Origin: Triplophysa rosa
Taxonomy: Eukaryota > Chordata > Actinopteri > Cypriniformes > Nemacheilidae
Length of the DNA: 64,000 nucleotides
Reading direction: 5' to 3'
NCBI RefSeq assembly: GCF_024868665.1
Contig: NC_079891.1
Span: forward strand, 28,187,642-28,251,641
The position numbers and the translations under genes are program-made. Under the pieces are notes generated by a model. That model had not been told where the DNA came from, ran no database searches, and saw only the letters and a list, made by a program, of their open reading frames with translations. Numbering within the stretch: the stretch's first letter is position 1; each line of letters opens with the position of its first letter. This document shows positions 1 through 11,499 of this stretch, one piece after another.

Positions 1-67
1 TCTGATGTCACATCATCATGCTTTTTAAGAGCTATGTAGTACAACAACATAATTCTTCTTTTCACAG

Positions 68-930
68 GTCACCTAAAGTGCCTGCAGGTGCTCCTGGCCC
101 ACGGGGCAGAGGTGGATCGCCTGGATGTGAAGGCCCAGACTCCTCTTTTCACCGCTGTGTGCGGGAGGTACCTGAGTTGTGTCCTTGCTTTGCTTCGTGC
201 TGGTGCTAACCCTAATGGAAGTCACTTGAACAACAGCTCACCTGTGCTCACCGCCGCCCGGGAGGGCGACCCAGAGATCCTCCGCCAGCTGCTTCAGCAC
301 GGAGCAGAGGTCAACGCCAGATCAAAGGTGACACTGTGGGCCTCAGGGGTTGCGGTGTGCAGTGGACCGCTCTACCTGTCAGCCATATATGGACACCTGG
401 ACTGTTTTAAAATGTTGCTGTTGTACGGGGCAGAGCCGAATTATAACAGCCCGGAGGATAAAGTAATCGGCAAAGCCACGCAGCAGAAGACGGTGCTGGA
501 ATTGTGTTTGAGACACGGCTGTGGAGTCGAGTACATTCAGCTGCTCATTGACTTTGGGGCCAATGTCTACCTGCCTACCCTCATTATAGAGAAGAGCACC
601 AAACAGAATGAAGCTGTCGAGCTGCTACTCAAAGAACGAGGTGAGAGGGAGTTAGCAGGGCAGGAATATTGTAATTTGTGCTGGAAATTTCACTACTTCC
701 TTGCATTTAGCAGATAAGTTTTCTTATGTTTGCCTGTAGATATTGATTTTTTCCCCCTTTCTTTCCCTCTCACAGGGTGTCCAAAGTCTTTGGCGTCTCA
801 GTGTAGGCTGGCCATCCGTAGACATCTGAAACACATAAACAGGATTCAGTTTATAGACACTCTGGATATTCCACCCAGGCTTATCTGCTATCTTAAACAC
901 AAGCATATGAATAGTCCATTGGTTCAGTGA
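68..930 (+). CDS. asb12: asb12, C-terminal two coding exons (5' partial)
   Basis: Ankyrin-repeat and SOCS-box protein 12, a probable substrate adaptor for an Elongin B/C-Cullin 5 ubiquitin ligase. Exon A (68-640) follows a cacag acceptor, enters in phase 1 and ends at a GTGAG donor; exon B (776-930) follows a pyrimidine-rich cacag acceptor and ends in TGA. Exon A shows ankyrin repeats (for example GHLKCLQVLLAHGAEVD, then GHLDCFKMLLLYGAEP, then YIQLLIDFGANVYLP). Exon B carries the SOCS box: a BC-box (SLASQCRLAIRRHL) followed by a Cul5-box-like LDIPPRLICYL. Alignment from memory with human ASB12 is collinear, including PVLTAARE, CSGPLYL and LDIPP-LI-YLKH. About 242 residues are in the window; the first 70 or so must be encoded upstream. 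It lies head-to-tail with amer1, as in mammals. The adaptor role is inferred from the family. A weak ATTAAA near 1082 could be a polyA signal. Confidence 0.93.
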
Positions 931-1854
931 CGGTGCATACTCAACTGTGCCTATATCAATGGACAGGTCAATCATTCACACTTCTAGATGGAGATAGACA
1001 GACTTTCAAGAAAAGTAACCAGACTCATGAAGAGATGCACATACAACAGTACAGTTTGCTCAGTTTACATCTGTGCATTGTATTAAACTGGAATAACCTT
1101 TGTCATTCAGATCAGACAAATTGTGTATAGAACTTTACCAGAAGTGTTGTTATAATTTAATGTTCAAGAACTATGCATTCTCATACAGCCTGTACTTCCT
1201 TTTCAGTGTCTTCTGAGGATGTTATTTCTCATTCTAAATGAATAGTTGTAAAGTGTTTTAATTGGATTATTAGATGGCCTATTTCTGTGTGATTTATAGG
1301 GAGCTTTTATTATATTATGAGTGTTTTGTTAAATGATAAAAGCGTGATGAAGAATAACTTAATTATTAATTAATATAATAACTTTATATTATTCTATATA
1401 AAATAACTTAATTAATTAAAATCTTAATATCATATATATATATATATATATATATAATTGTTGTATTGTGTTTGTTTAATCTCTTGATGTGCATGCAGCA
1501 GTCGTCATATAACCAGCACATTGCTGAAACAAGAAATTACGTTTACACACAAAGTTTTACAAAAAGAAAATGCAAAGCAACATGTTTTCTTTATACATTA
1601 TAGCACAATAACATTTTTGCCAATATAATCCTGCTGTGGACAACATCTTTTTATTTTATACAAACTGCTGAACACTAGAATTATTATCTAGTGAAGTGAA
1701 AGTGACCTATTAGTCAGATATGGTGACCCATACCCGAAATGTGACCTCTGCTTTTAACCCATCCAGAGAGTAGTGAACACACGCACACCCGGATGGTTAA
1801 TAATGGTTATTGTACTCCATAAATAAAACGGTTCACAACTCAAAGTGTTTACAT
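931..1854. other. asb12 3' flank and asb12-amer1 intergenic DNA
   Basis: AT-rich non-coding DNA with no supportable gene. It begins with the asb12 3' UTR, which continues for an unknown distance. It then holds an (AT)n microsatellite at about 1432-1456. At about 1688-1800 is a segment starting agtgaagtgaaagtgacc and continuing through ttaacccatcc to repeated cacac; it resembles a dispersed repeat common in cyprinid genomes (recognised from memory). Confidence 0.6.
1432..1456. repeat. (AT)n microsatellite
   Basis: Uninterrupted TA dinucleotide run in the asb12-amer1 intergenic region. Confidence 0.9.
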
Positions 1855-1889
1855 TTAGCTGTTTAAATTTAATATTTTACCTTCACAAT

Positions 1890-2178
1890 CTAAATACATT
1901 GATACTACGCTTCCCAAAATGCATCTGGAGCGGAAAACCCGACCCAGTCGCTCCAGCCCATGAACAAAGTAAATAAAAAAAGACGCAATCGACGTCATCA
2001 TCTGGTCGCCAAATGACATCTTTCGAAAGCCGTTCTCGCGGTACTTTGATGTCATAAGCCGATCGTTCTGCACAAGGCCATGTATGGTCAAACCCACCTA
2101 TAGTCTCGAGCTCCTGCTGCGCGAGAAGCAAGCAGATCATTAACGTTACACGTTCTGACAAAAACATGGGAAAATAAG
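1890..2178 (+). promoter_or_regulatory. Probable amer1 promoter and non-coding exon 1
   Basis: Locally CpG-rich DNA in an otherwise AT-rich neighbourhood, ending at a strong donor (AATAAG followed by GTGAGT at 2179). The amer1 coding exon has an acceptor at 3811-3818 but no start codon in frame with a preceding exon, so a 5' non-coding exon ending here is the simplest model. At 1904-1923 the sequence ACTACGCTTCCCAAAATGCA closely matches the ZNF143/Staf site (ACTACAATTCCCAGAATGC type), a common promoter element. A CRE-like GACGTCA lies near 1992. The transcription start itself cannot be placed. Confidence 0.5.
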
Positions 2179-3818
2179 GTGAGTTCCCCTCACGTTTTCA
2201 AATCGCCCGTATTATGTGTTTATTTATAGGAAATGTGCATGAATTGGTTCATAGAAATAGCCGTCTGTGTGTGCAAGACAGAACACAAGTGAGAGTACAG
2301 CGGTCGCGAGCTGGTTAGCGTCTGGGCTAACGCGCGCAAGTGATGGTGTCCAGCTGGGGACACTGTGTGCAATCTGTTGATAGTTCATCTTTTATTGTCC
2401 GTAATGCAGTATTGTGTGTAATTTGTCATCGGGGCGTATTTCGTTGATGATAACTTGTTTCTTTTCTTTTTGTTCATGATGTCATTGCAGCGAGTGTAGA
2501 GGCCCGTTGAGTTCAGTCATCTTTTGTTTTGATAGCAGATTTAAATCTTCGAGTGTGTTGCATTGCAAAACGCAGCCTTTCATAGCCACGAATTTGTTGT
2601 CGTGTCGTTGAAGGTCATTGGTTGTTTGTACTAGAAATAATTTTGTAAAAATAAAAATTCAGTCATTTATTCACACTTTTGCCGTTCAAAACCAACGGCA
2701 CACACGGTGTTTGTGGAACACAAAAGACAAGAGGGTGGTTAATGAATTTTCATGTTTTGGGTGGACTATTCCTTTATGTTCTAGGTTCAGTCACATTGTT
2801 ACTTCAGATAAATCCAGATTAGTGTGCTGGTCTGGAGCCGACTGTTTTGAACTGTTTCGAGTCCCCAACTGTTTGACCTGCTCTATTATTTTGACAGGCT
2901 TTGACCCATAAGCACATTTTTGCACTCTTTTAAATTATTAAGTGATGTATGTAATCCTTTGCATGAAACTTTGATTTATTCAAGATAAAATACATATATT
3001 ATAATATATTATATAAAGTATGAGTGTAGTAGAAAGTTAAAAACTGTGTCATGAATCTGTGATCTTAAAGTGATAGCTCACTCAAAAGTCAGGAATAACA
3101 TTTTTTTTTTTTTCCTTTTTTTTTATTTCTTTTTTTTGTTTTTTTTTTCTGTGGGACACAAAAGAAGACATTTTGAGAAATGTCCCAGTGGTTTTGTGTC
3201 CATACAGTGGAAGACCTTGGGGTGCAATGTTGTTTGGTTTCAAAAAATATCTTCTTTTCTGCTTTCTGCAGAAGAAAGTCATACAAGTTTGCAATGAAAT
3301 GACATGAGGTGAGGAAGAGCAAATAATGAAATAATTTTTATTTTTAGGTGAACAATCCCTTTAAATGACATAGATCACACGATCTATAAATCACAACTAA
3401 GATTTGACCAACATCTAAAATACTTACAAATGTACAATGTTGTTAAGTATTGAAATTAAGATTTTCCCATTAGACCATTTTTTATTTTAAATACATTCCT
3501 AGGGGTATTTGTATTTTTAAATGCTGTATGTGTTGTAAATTTGAACAGGAATAACGCTAAATGATTGTAACTTTTGTAGATTATAAAACTGTTACATATC
3601 ATGTTTAATTTTGGATGATATTAGTATGGCATCCATATATTACATGTTGGTGAAATTTAATCTGGTAAACATGTGATCTGTACTATTGATGGTGTGTTTT
3701 CTTTTAATCATACCTGTATCATTTCATAGCCTTTAAGGTTTATGTAGGAAGGTTGATTTCTTGAATTGATTGCGAAAATAAAGTTCCTAATTGTGTTTAT
3801 TTTCTGTTTCTTACACAG
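2179..3818 (+). other. Probable amer1 5' intron
   Basis: No coding exon is supported here. The interval runs from the GTGAGT donor at 2179 to a polypyrimidine tract and ttacacag acceptor ending at 3818. It contains one TTAA-flanked MITE (3065-3364) with an internal poly-T expansion; the rest shows nothing recognisable. Confidence 0.5.
3065..3364. mobile_element. TTAA-flanked MITE (AGGGATAGTTCACCC family), copy 1
   Basis: Begins TTAAAGTGATAGCTCAC and ends GTGAACAATCCCTTTAA, diverged versions of the family termini (AAAGGGATAGTTCACCC and its inverse). The core contains ACACAAAAGAAGA and TTTTGTGTCCATACAGTGGA, shared with at least a dozen other copies in this window. A poly-T tract interrupted by C and G (about 3100-3148) interrupts the 5' part. 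It is non-autonomous and has no ORF of its own. Confidence 0.8.
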
Positions 3819-3920
3819 GTATAACATGTATAAACACAGTCCTCGACCCTTCCAGCCTGTAACACAGGGTGGCGTACTTACCACAAGCATGCTGCATTAG
3901 CCACAGTCGTCTTTGTCAGT

Positions 3921-6737
3921 ATGGAGACCACAGGAAGTGAGGCTGTTGGTGCAACAGGCGGGCAACAATCAGTCTCTGCTACCCATGATGCTCAACAACC
4001 TCAGTCACCCCCTTCGGTTAAAATGCGGAGGTCTTTTAAGTTTTTTGGCGGTCGGAAGAGCATTTGTGTTCTGCCAAGCTTTTTTGGGAGCCGTGGCAAA
4101 AGCCAAATCAAGGCGTCATCTAAAACGGGATTAACGAAGAGCCAAACTTACGATGGGGTGAGCAGAGCATGCTGGGAAGATTTGGGCAGAGGCAGCAGCG
4201 AAGTGGCTTCCAGGGACTTTGAATTCTGCAGCTCCTGTGACCCTCAGAAAACACCAGAGGATCATGGGAAGTCTCAGTCACTGCCGAGACAGCGGAGAGG
4301 TCTTCGGGGCCTGTTCAGCAGCATACGAAGACACAGGAAGAGCAAAAATGCTGAACCGGACAAACGTGAGACACTTGAAATGTCCTCGGGCTTTCGTTCC
4401 GAAACTGTGCCTGGTGCCTTGTCGAGCATCTGTGACCGTAATGATAACCGTGACGACAGTCAGGGTGAAGAGTCGGTGCCAGATGTGCCTAATCAAACCG
4501 CAGGTAGTGAGTGCGAACTGCCCTTGGCTGCCACTGAATGTACAAATGATGCATTGCTAGTGCCTGAGAAACGGAGAAGCAGGGGAGAGATGGATATGAG
4601 GAAGAGAGCAAAAGAAGAGGAGAAGGAGGAAGAGTCGCAAAATGAGAGGCGGGAAGGGCTGACTACATATCATGAACCCTTAAGTGCAGAGTCCGAACTG
4701 GATCGATTGGCTGAACAAAACATGGACGAGCTTCCAGCTGCATCATGCTCCTCCGAAAATGTGAATTTGATATTCGGCGATGTTTCGTCGTTGAAGAGCT
4801 TTGATTCGCTGACTGGTTGTGGAGACATCATTGCAGACCAGGACGATGTCAGTGTTGCGGAGAGCTCTGTGTCTGCTGAGAGAGGCAGCCGAAATGCAGG
4901 GAAAAGGAGCTCATGTTTCGTCACCTATCAAGGCGGAGGGGAAGAGATGGCGACTCCTGATGAGGTAGATGCTGATTATCTGCAAAGTTTATGGGAATCT
5001 GAAACGAGTAATGAAGTCTGCTACGTCCCCTCAGACAGAGGCTCTGATACCCTGTCGCTCACTCCTGATCAGCAAATCAGCTCCATCCTAGCTAACTCCA
5101 ACAGCAGCCCACTGGGAGTCACGGAAACGGCTCTCACTGCTGACCTTCTGAGCCCACAGAGCGATCGACAAGAATCGGTGCCCAACAGCGACGAGGGATA
5201 CTATGACTCCACCACACCAGGACTGGAGGAGGAGAGTAGAGAACAACCACACCAGGAAAGACTTCCAAGGGACAGCTACAGCGGCGATGCCCTTTATGAA
5301 CTTTTCGAGCCTGATGATCGCATACTTAGCCCTGGTCTTCCTCCCAAGGTTTCCCATCAATTTGTTGAAGCGGCCTTGATGGGTAATAAGAGTCCAACAA
5401 ACCCTCTCTATGCCTTGGCATCAACTGCCCTGGAGACGGGTTCCATGGAGACGGAGGAGGAGCGCTTGAGCAAAATCCAGCATGCCCTTCTGTGCTGTGA
5501 GCTTCAGAATCTCAGAAGCCCATCCAAAGACCGGCTTCTGTTCCATACCGAACGCTTCTATGATGATACACGCCTTACTGTAGACAACGAAAAGACTGCT
5601 TCTGAATCACTACAGAGAACCCAGGGTTTAAAAGAGACACCTCTCAGCAGGTCTCAAAAGCAAGACAGTCAATTGTTTGCAACACTTTCTGATTCACATG
5701 TCCCAGAGGCACCTAGATTGCAGCAGAAGTCGGCAGCGCACACTGAGCATCAATCTGAGGATCTTGTACTGCCCACCAGAGTCTGTAGCCAATCCCAGGA
5801 AGAGCTGATGGTCTGTTTTTCCCAAGCGCTTGTGGATTTTACCAAGAACACCCGGCTTTACTGTAACTCAACCGAGAGTCTCGATGGCTCCGAGTCAAGT
5901 TCTCCTTTCGGCCCGAGTTTGAGCGCCCTGCCCACCATCGTCACATTCGACGTGGTCGACATGGAGAATGAAGGTGAATGTGAGCAGCAGACCGATCTGG
6001 TGGAGGAAGAGGAGGTGTTGGCATCCCCTTACGAGCCTTTTGAGGACGATGGATGCTACCTGCAGCAGGATGCATTTGCAGAGTGTGACCAACATACTTT
6101 TGATGCCTACGAACAGAGTCTGTTGCTCAGTAACGCATGGGGCATCGCAAGCCTTCCACGGCATCTCAGTTTGGGTCGGCCGTGCCCACCAGTCCCTGCC
6201 CCGTTAGCACTAAATCGACGTAGTAGATCTCTTGACACGGACAGTCTGGAATTTCAGACTAGTGAGATTTACACAAGCGGAACCACTTATGAGTCAAAGG
6301 GAGCTGCGTTTTTACAGGGTAGGACTGCCAACCGCACTGACATGGCTTTATCACGACAACCCTGTAGGGTAACTGTGGACTGTAGTAGGAGGCGGGGCTA
6401 TGGGTGGGACCCTGACCATCACACCAACCCCTTGCCACATGTGAACCAACTGGCTGTCAGGCCTTCACATCTTCCTCTTCAAAACAACTGCCGTAATTGT
6501 AGCCCTGCCGGTGTCAGTAGAGTAGAAGGTGAGTGGGAGATTTTGTTTGGCGGAGGAGATGCGCTCTACCCCTGCAGTTATCCTCCCAGTGGCACGCAGT
6601 GGAAAAATCGACCTGTTGGGGTCACTCTGGGGGTGCCACATCTTCGTTCGGACCAATCCATAGAGCAGAGAGAAATTGCAGTGAAAGGCAGGAGGGCGGA
6701 GCTTGAGGGTTTCACCACTGCACCGCCTAAACCATAA
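3921..6737 (+). CDS. amer1: amer1, APC membrane recruitment protein 1 (complete)
   Basis: Scaffold of Wnt signalling: AMER1/WTX links APC, Axin and beta-catenin to PtdIns(4,5)P2 at the plasma membrane. One uninterrupted 938-codon exon, as in mammals (human 1135 aa), preceded by an acceptor at 3818 and starting METTGSEA at the first ATG in frame. Conserved blocks in order: basic RRSFKFFGGRKSICVLPSFF (about 36-55); RGLRGLFSSIRRHRKSK (126-142), a candidate membrane-binding patch; FGDVSSLKSFDSLTG with GDIIA (about 284-305); SCFVTYQGGGEEM; SVPNSDEGYYDSTTPG (about 419-434); RDSYSGDALYE (about 450-460); METEEERL; CFSQALVDFT followed by TIVTFDVVDME; ALNRRSRSLDT (about 763-773); and VGVTLGVPHL near the C-terminus. 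All align collinearly with human AMER1 recalled from memory. The Arg-Glu-Ala (REA) repeats that bind beta-catenin in human AMER1 are absent. Upstream asb12 and downstream arhgef9 are the expected neighbours. Confidence 0.96.
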   Translation: METTGSEAVGATGGQQSVSATHDAQQPQSPPSVKMRRSFKFFGGRKSICVLPSFFGSRGKSQIKASSKTGLTKSQTYDGVSRACWEDLGRGSSEVASRDFEFCSSCDPQKTPEDHGKSQSLPRQRRGLRGLFSSIRRHRKSKNAEPDKRETLEMSSGFRSETVPGALSSICDRNDNRDDSQGEESVPDVPNQTAGSECELPLAATECTNDALLVPEKRRSRGEMDMRKRAKEEEKEEESQNERREGLTTYHEPLSAESELDRLAEQNMDELPAASCSSENVNLIFGDVSSLKSFDSLTGCGDIIADQDDVSVAESSVSAERGSRNAGKRSSCFVTYQGGGEEMATPDEVDADYLQSLWESETSNEVCYVPSDRGSDTLSLTPDQQISSILANSNSSPLGVTETALTADLLSPQSDRQESVPNSDEGYYDSTTPGLEEESREQPHQERLPRDSYSGDALYELFEPDDRILSPGLPPKVSHQFVEAALMGNKSPTNPLYALASTALETGSMETEEERLSKIQHALLCCELQNLRSPSKDRLLFHTERFYDDTRLTVDNEKTASESLQRTQGLKETPLSRSQKQDSQLFATLSDSHVPEAPRLQQKSAAHTEHQSEDLVLPTRVCSQSQEELMVCFSQALVDFTKNTRLYCNSTESLDGSESSSPFGPSLSALPTIVTFDVVDMENEGECEQQTDLVEEEEVLASPYEPFEDDGCYLQQDAFAECDQHTFDAYEQSLLLSNAWGIASLPRHLSLGRPCPPVPAPLALNRRSRSLDTDSLEFQTSEIYTSGTTYESKGAAFLQGRTANRTDMALSRQPCRVTVDCSRRRGYGWDPDHHTNPLPHVNQLAVRPSHLPLQNNCRNCSPAGVSRVEGEWEILFGGGDALYPCSYPPSGTQWKNRPVGVTLGVPHLRSDQSIEQREIAVKGRRAELEGFTTAPPKP

Positions 6738-8080
6738 ACAACAAAAACATGAACATCTCTCCTGCTCGAAAAAAAAAATTCAAATACGTCTCGTCACCAA
6801 AGACGATGCTGGATGTTTACTGACACTTTTGAATTGTATCACACACACACTTTCACTCTAGTTGCTGTTTCTGCCGGATAAGCTATTGTATTATTTTGTG
6901 ATGTACTGTGTAGTTTTTGAGCTTTGTTTTAGTTTATTTGGGGTTAAGAGGAATTGTTAGTATCTTGTGTGTTACAGCATTACACGGCAGGTGCTGTCCA
7001 TATGCAGATGCCATTTTGCTTTGCATATATGTAGCCAGCGAGCCAGGTATTGCCATCTAAAAATGTTATCATTTTGCAAATATTATGAAAATTCCATAAA
7101 TTATGAGTTTTAGACTAAGATTGGTGAAACAGAGCAGTCTATCTGATTTTCCATATTACATTTTGTTTTAAGTGATGAACAGGATTTTTTGATTCAACAC
7201 CGTTGTGCATTTAAAACTATTGTATGTTTTTTTAAAGTTTTTAATGTTTACATTCTAATTTTTAGTTTAGAACACTACATTCTGAGAGAAATATTGCAGT
7301 CAACAAGTCAGCTGTGTTTAAAGGCATTTTGGCATGTCTAAAAATGTCACTTGTGTACACTATTTACTGAAGACTACCCATAAATATCCATATGAATCAG
7401 CTCTAAGCAGCTTGATCATTTTGGATTACTTTCAAAACTCTTTTGCTGCTAAACATTGTGATTGGTTGGGAGACCTCAAAGTATTAACCCTGCGCCGATA
7501 TTTTCATTATCCAAATACATTCGATTCAGATTTGGCTTAGTCGTCAGTAAACATGATCTGTATAGTTGATAATCAAAGGGTACTATCTTCATTCATTTGA
7601 GACTGAGTAAGTAGAAATGCCTTAAACGACGATTTGTGATTGTTTATGCTGTTTTACTAGTCACACGATCATCTACCTTCATCATGCCAAAGTCTGTTTT
7701 ATGCACTTATTGTTTTCAGCCAGTGCTTATATTCAGCTCATAAGAATGAATCAACCTTTGCAGATGAATCAGTGTTGTGCTTTAGTTGTATATGTGCTGT
7801 TCCATTTTAACTTTTTTGGTATTTGCAATTGTGTGATTGGAATTGAATGCATTTTTTCCATGCACAGACCAAGAATGTTAGAATATCATAAAGAGAACCT
7901 GACTTATTGTCATTACCCTTTTTGTTATTGTAAATGCGTGAAAACAGGGTTAACATGCATATCAAACCCAGTACACCTCTGGCACAATATCTTTCCACAC
8001 ACTAGTCAAAGCGCACACACAAAAATCAACTTTGACTCATTCGAAATGGAAATAAACCCTTGAGACATCAGTATTGCATT
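6738..8080 (+). other. amer1 3' UTR and flank
   Basis: AT-rich sequence without a coding exon directly after the amer1 stop. A canonical AATAAA at 8051-8056 is a plausible polyadenylation signal, giving a 3' UTR of about 1.3 kb. No microRNA hairpin or other element was recognised. Confidence 0.5.
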
Positions 8081-8277
8081 TGTGATTTTTTTTTCAGTAT
8101 GATTTAAGTGCTGTAGTCATTTGAGATATTAGCCTTCTTGGCTTTCTTGTATGCACTGTTAGTAAAAGACTTATTTTTGAGATCTTCAAATGTGATTTAC
8201 ACTAAAGTGTAATCTTAAAAAGTATTAATAGGCCATCTAAAGTCCTGTTTTTAAAATCCTTATATTGGACATTTTTC

Positions 8278-8554
8278 TTAAAGGGGAAATTCACTCAAAA
8301 ATATAAATTTTGTTATTATTTATTCACCCTCGTGTCATTCCAAAACCTGTATATGACTCTTGGAACACAAAAGAAAATACTCTGAGGAATGTCTCAGTGT
8401 GGTTTTGTGTCCATACAATGGAAGTCAATGCTGGTCCATGTTGTTTGGTTACAACATTCTTCAAAATATCTTCTGTTGTGTTGTGCAGAACAAAGTCATA
8501 CAGGTTTTAAATGACATGAGGGTGAGTCAATTTTTGGGTGAACTATCTCTTTAA
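8278..8554. mobile_element. TTAA-flanked MITE, copy 2
   Basis: Bounded by TTAA on both sides (8278-8281 and 8551-8554), with degenerate termini AAGGGGAAATTCACTC and GGGTGAACTATCTCTTTAA. The core has CATTCCAAAACCTGTATATG, TGTCCATACAATGGAAGTCAATG and CTTCAAAATATCTTCT, the short subfamily signature. Confidence 0.85.
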
Positions 8555-9658
8555 TGTATTGTTATAATCTTACTTTGAGGAAGGAGTTAATACTTCATCA
8601 TGCTTGGTAATGCAGATTTCAACATGAGGTGCATTTTAATGATGCTGTTTTAAGGTAACTGGTTTTTGTAGAGAGAAATAAACACGACAAGGGTCCAAAA
8701 ACGTCTATATTTTTATGATCTACATAGCACTACCTGATTAGCAATGCTCATACTCTTGTTTGATTGACAGGTGGTCTCCACTCTAAAGTCAAGGAGGCCC
8801 CAGTTGTCATGGAAACTGGTTTAAACTGTCGCTTCACGTCGTGACGAGCAGTGGAGAACAAAATAAATGCAAGCAATTCGTGATTGACAGCAACAGTCTT
8901 TGCCCAGCCCTGTTTTTCTTTTTTTTTGCCGCAGCTGTCAGTTTACCCGTACGTCATAAATAAAAATTAACTAGCCATCACTTCTGCTCGTGCGTTCTTG
9001 GTGTACTAACTAGAGCAACGATGTAAACATCAGCTCAGTTTTGTCTCCCTCTGCTGGTTAATATTGTGTCTAACAATACATCAACACTAATCTAAAGAAA
9101 TGTTTTATGCTTTATATCCTGTTTTGTATGCTTTTTGTATCCGTATGTATCTTTTGATTTTAACATGGTTTGCTAGTTTAGTTACACATTGTGTCCAATC
9201 ATCCATTTAATCTAGAATAGTTGCTTTTTCAAATTGTCCTGCTTTTTGCCTGATCACTCCTGTTCACCAACATTTTCTCTGACATTTTATGCAGATGCTT
9301 TTATCCCAGGTAATTTACACATAAATTATACAACGTGAAATAAGCTTTCCTAAGGTTAGCCTTTGAGGGAGAAAACATGCAAGCAAATTACACTACTTGG
9401 ATGTCAAAAGCACATCAACGTGCCTTTGCTAGTCTTCCACCCACTAGGGGGCCCTCTCACCATAAAATACAACTGAAACGGCAGTGTGTAACTAGTGAAA
9501 AATGTGACTAACAATAAGAAAAAAGGCTTGCTCTCAAAGTTTAATCTTATATAATTCCCCCCTCTGTCTTATGTTATGGGGTTTTTTTTTGTTTATTTGT
9601 TTTTTTGTTGTTGTTGTTGTTTTCTTTCTTGTATGATTATGATTTTTGTGAACTCTAA

Positions 9659-9747
9659 AGGTCTTTGCACATATAGTCCGAAATTGTCGACGACCTCACA
9701 TTTATTTTTTAACGTGCGGAAATTTCGGACTCAGTGTGCAAAGACCT
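9659..9747. mobile_element. 89-bp palindromic MITE (PIF/Harbinger-like)
   Basis: Two inverted arms, AGGTCTTTGCACA through TCCGAAATT and AATTTCGGA through TGTGCAAAGACCT, separated by about 35 bp. The direct duplication TAA flanks both ends (9656-9658, 9748-9750). A 3-bp TWA target duplication is the hallmark of PIF/Harbinger transposons; the class call is inferred from that and from the AGG terminus. Confidence 0.6.
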
Positions 9748-11436
9748 TAACTCTCAATATTGTTCGCAATAGTTTCTGTATGTTATATTGGTCTATTGGC
9801 ATTAATGATAAAAAAGAAAAAAGGCAGGTGAGTCACAGTGCTGACAGCAACTTGATTATGTACATAAATTACAGAAAGTTGAAACTCGAAAAGCTTTATA
9901 TAAAGACTCCTTGTCCTTCAAGGGACATCTTTCCACAGACTTTGATGCATGCTGACTAAACACGAGTCTACCGGCCTGAACTCTATTTTCCGCCTGTCTT
10001 GACCTCAACCAATCAGCTGTATTGAAATTCCATTGCATCGCTGCAAGATGCCCACACGGGTATGCTAGCAATATCAATATTTATTAAGGTAAGTTCATTT
10101 AATGTCCCCTCAACACTTAACAACATTTTTCGTAAAAAAATATTTGCACTATATCACAGGAGTATATCTCTTTTAATCATCCTGATGCCAAGTTCAGACC
10201 TGAGGAAAAGAGCATGTGGCTCAAGATTTCAAAACTTCTTATCTATATGATAAGACTTTTACATCATGCTTTCTGGTACTTATTCATTCATGATGCAAAA
10301 CACATATCTTATAAAAAAGAAAACATTCTTTTGAACATTTCAAAAGTGGATAGACTTTAAGAACGGTGTTTTAAGAAATGCACGTCCTGAGACGCCACGT
10401 CTTTGAAAGTCCTAAACGTTGCTACATTCGAAAGTAATTATCGCGGCTCATCGATTGACGTCTTATAAAGCGATTTGATCGGTCTGTCCAAGAAACATAT
10501 TGTTATTTATTTACAATGTTATAATCAGCAATCCACAGCCACAGGCAGTCGGTTTGCGCACGCGATAGGTGGCGTTCCAAAACCCGTCTTGTGCCCTTGA
10601 AAGTAACTGTAGGTAGGGTACTACACCACGTGAACTGTTGTCTCAGATAAGGGAAAAACTATGTTGTTTTTATTACTGCATTCATTATGTGTGATTTAAA
10701 CAGCTATGTTTACGAAAAAGCTGTTCATCTCCCTCCAGAACTTGCACTTCAAAGGATCTGCCCTTCTAAGTGCGTGGGGCACATTAATGCTATTGGAATT
10801 CACCCGAAGATGCGATAAATAGCATAGCCTCTATGATAATAGCGTTCAGTTTCTTTCACAGACCTTATTGATTCGCTTTATTAGACGCCAGTTTAACGTC
10901 TCAAGGTGCAGGGATTACTTTTGTGCTGAATGTATTCGCGGTTTTGACTTTTATTCATTTGACTTTCATTAATTCAACCAAATGTCTTTATAAATAAATT
11001 TTCGAAAAAACAATGCCACCCACATCTAGGAGGTACTGGGGGAGAGTAAATTAACAGCAATTTCATTTTGGGGTAAACTAAGGCATTAAGGAATATAAAA
11101 TGCAATTTAAAAGATAATATCCCTTTTAATTAAATATCATGAAAAGGCACAAATACCGGATGCAATATTTGTGTGCATGTTTTAATATATGACCTATAAA
11201 TCACTGCAACAAAAACAGTATAAAAGGAACAAAATGCAATAAATAACAGAAATACAAAATAACAGGAGAAATGAGGATATGGTAAAAAAAACTGGCCCGC
11301 ATCCTTTTTATACTTTTGGAATCTGGCCCTCAAAGAAAAGTAGTTGAAGACCCCTGGCCTAAAGGTTAAAACTGCATGAACAGAGGAGAACACATTGTCT
11401 CAAAAAAGCTTGTATACTTTTACACACCCGCTCTAA

Positions 11437-11440
<4 letters not shown>

Positions 11441-11498
<58 letters not shown>

Positions 11499-11499
11499 T
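11441..11499. repeat. Compound (TC)n-(CA)n microsatellite
   Basis: A CT/TC tract passes directly into a CA tract, a typical compound dinucleotide microsatellite. Confidence 0.9.

Noticed and set aside
9576..9959. 127-codon ORF opening with phenylalanine and cysteine runs
   Set aside because: It begins in a poly-T/GTT tract and crosses the palindromic MITE at 9659-9747.
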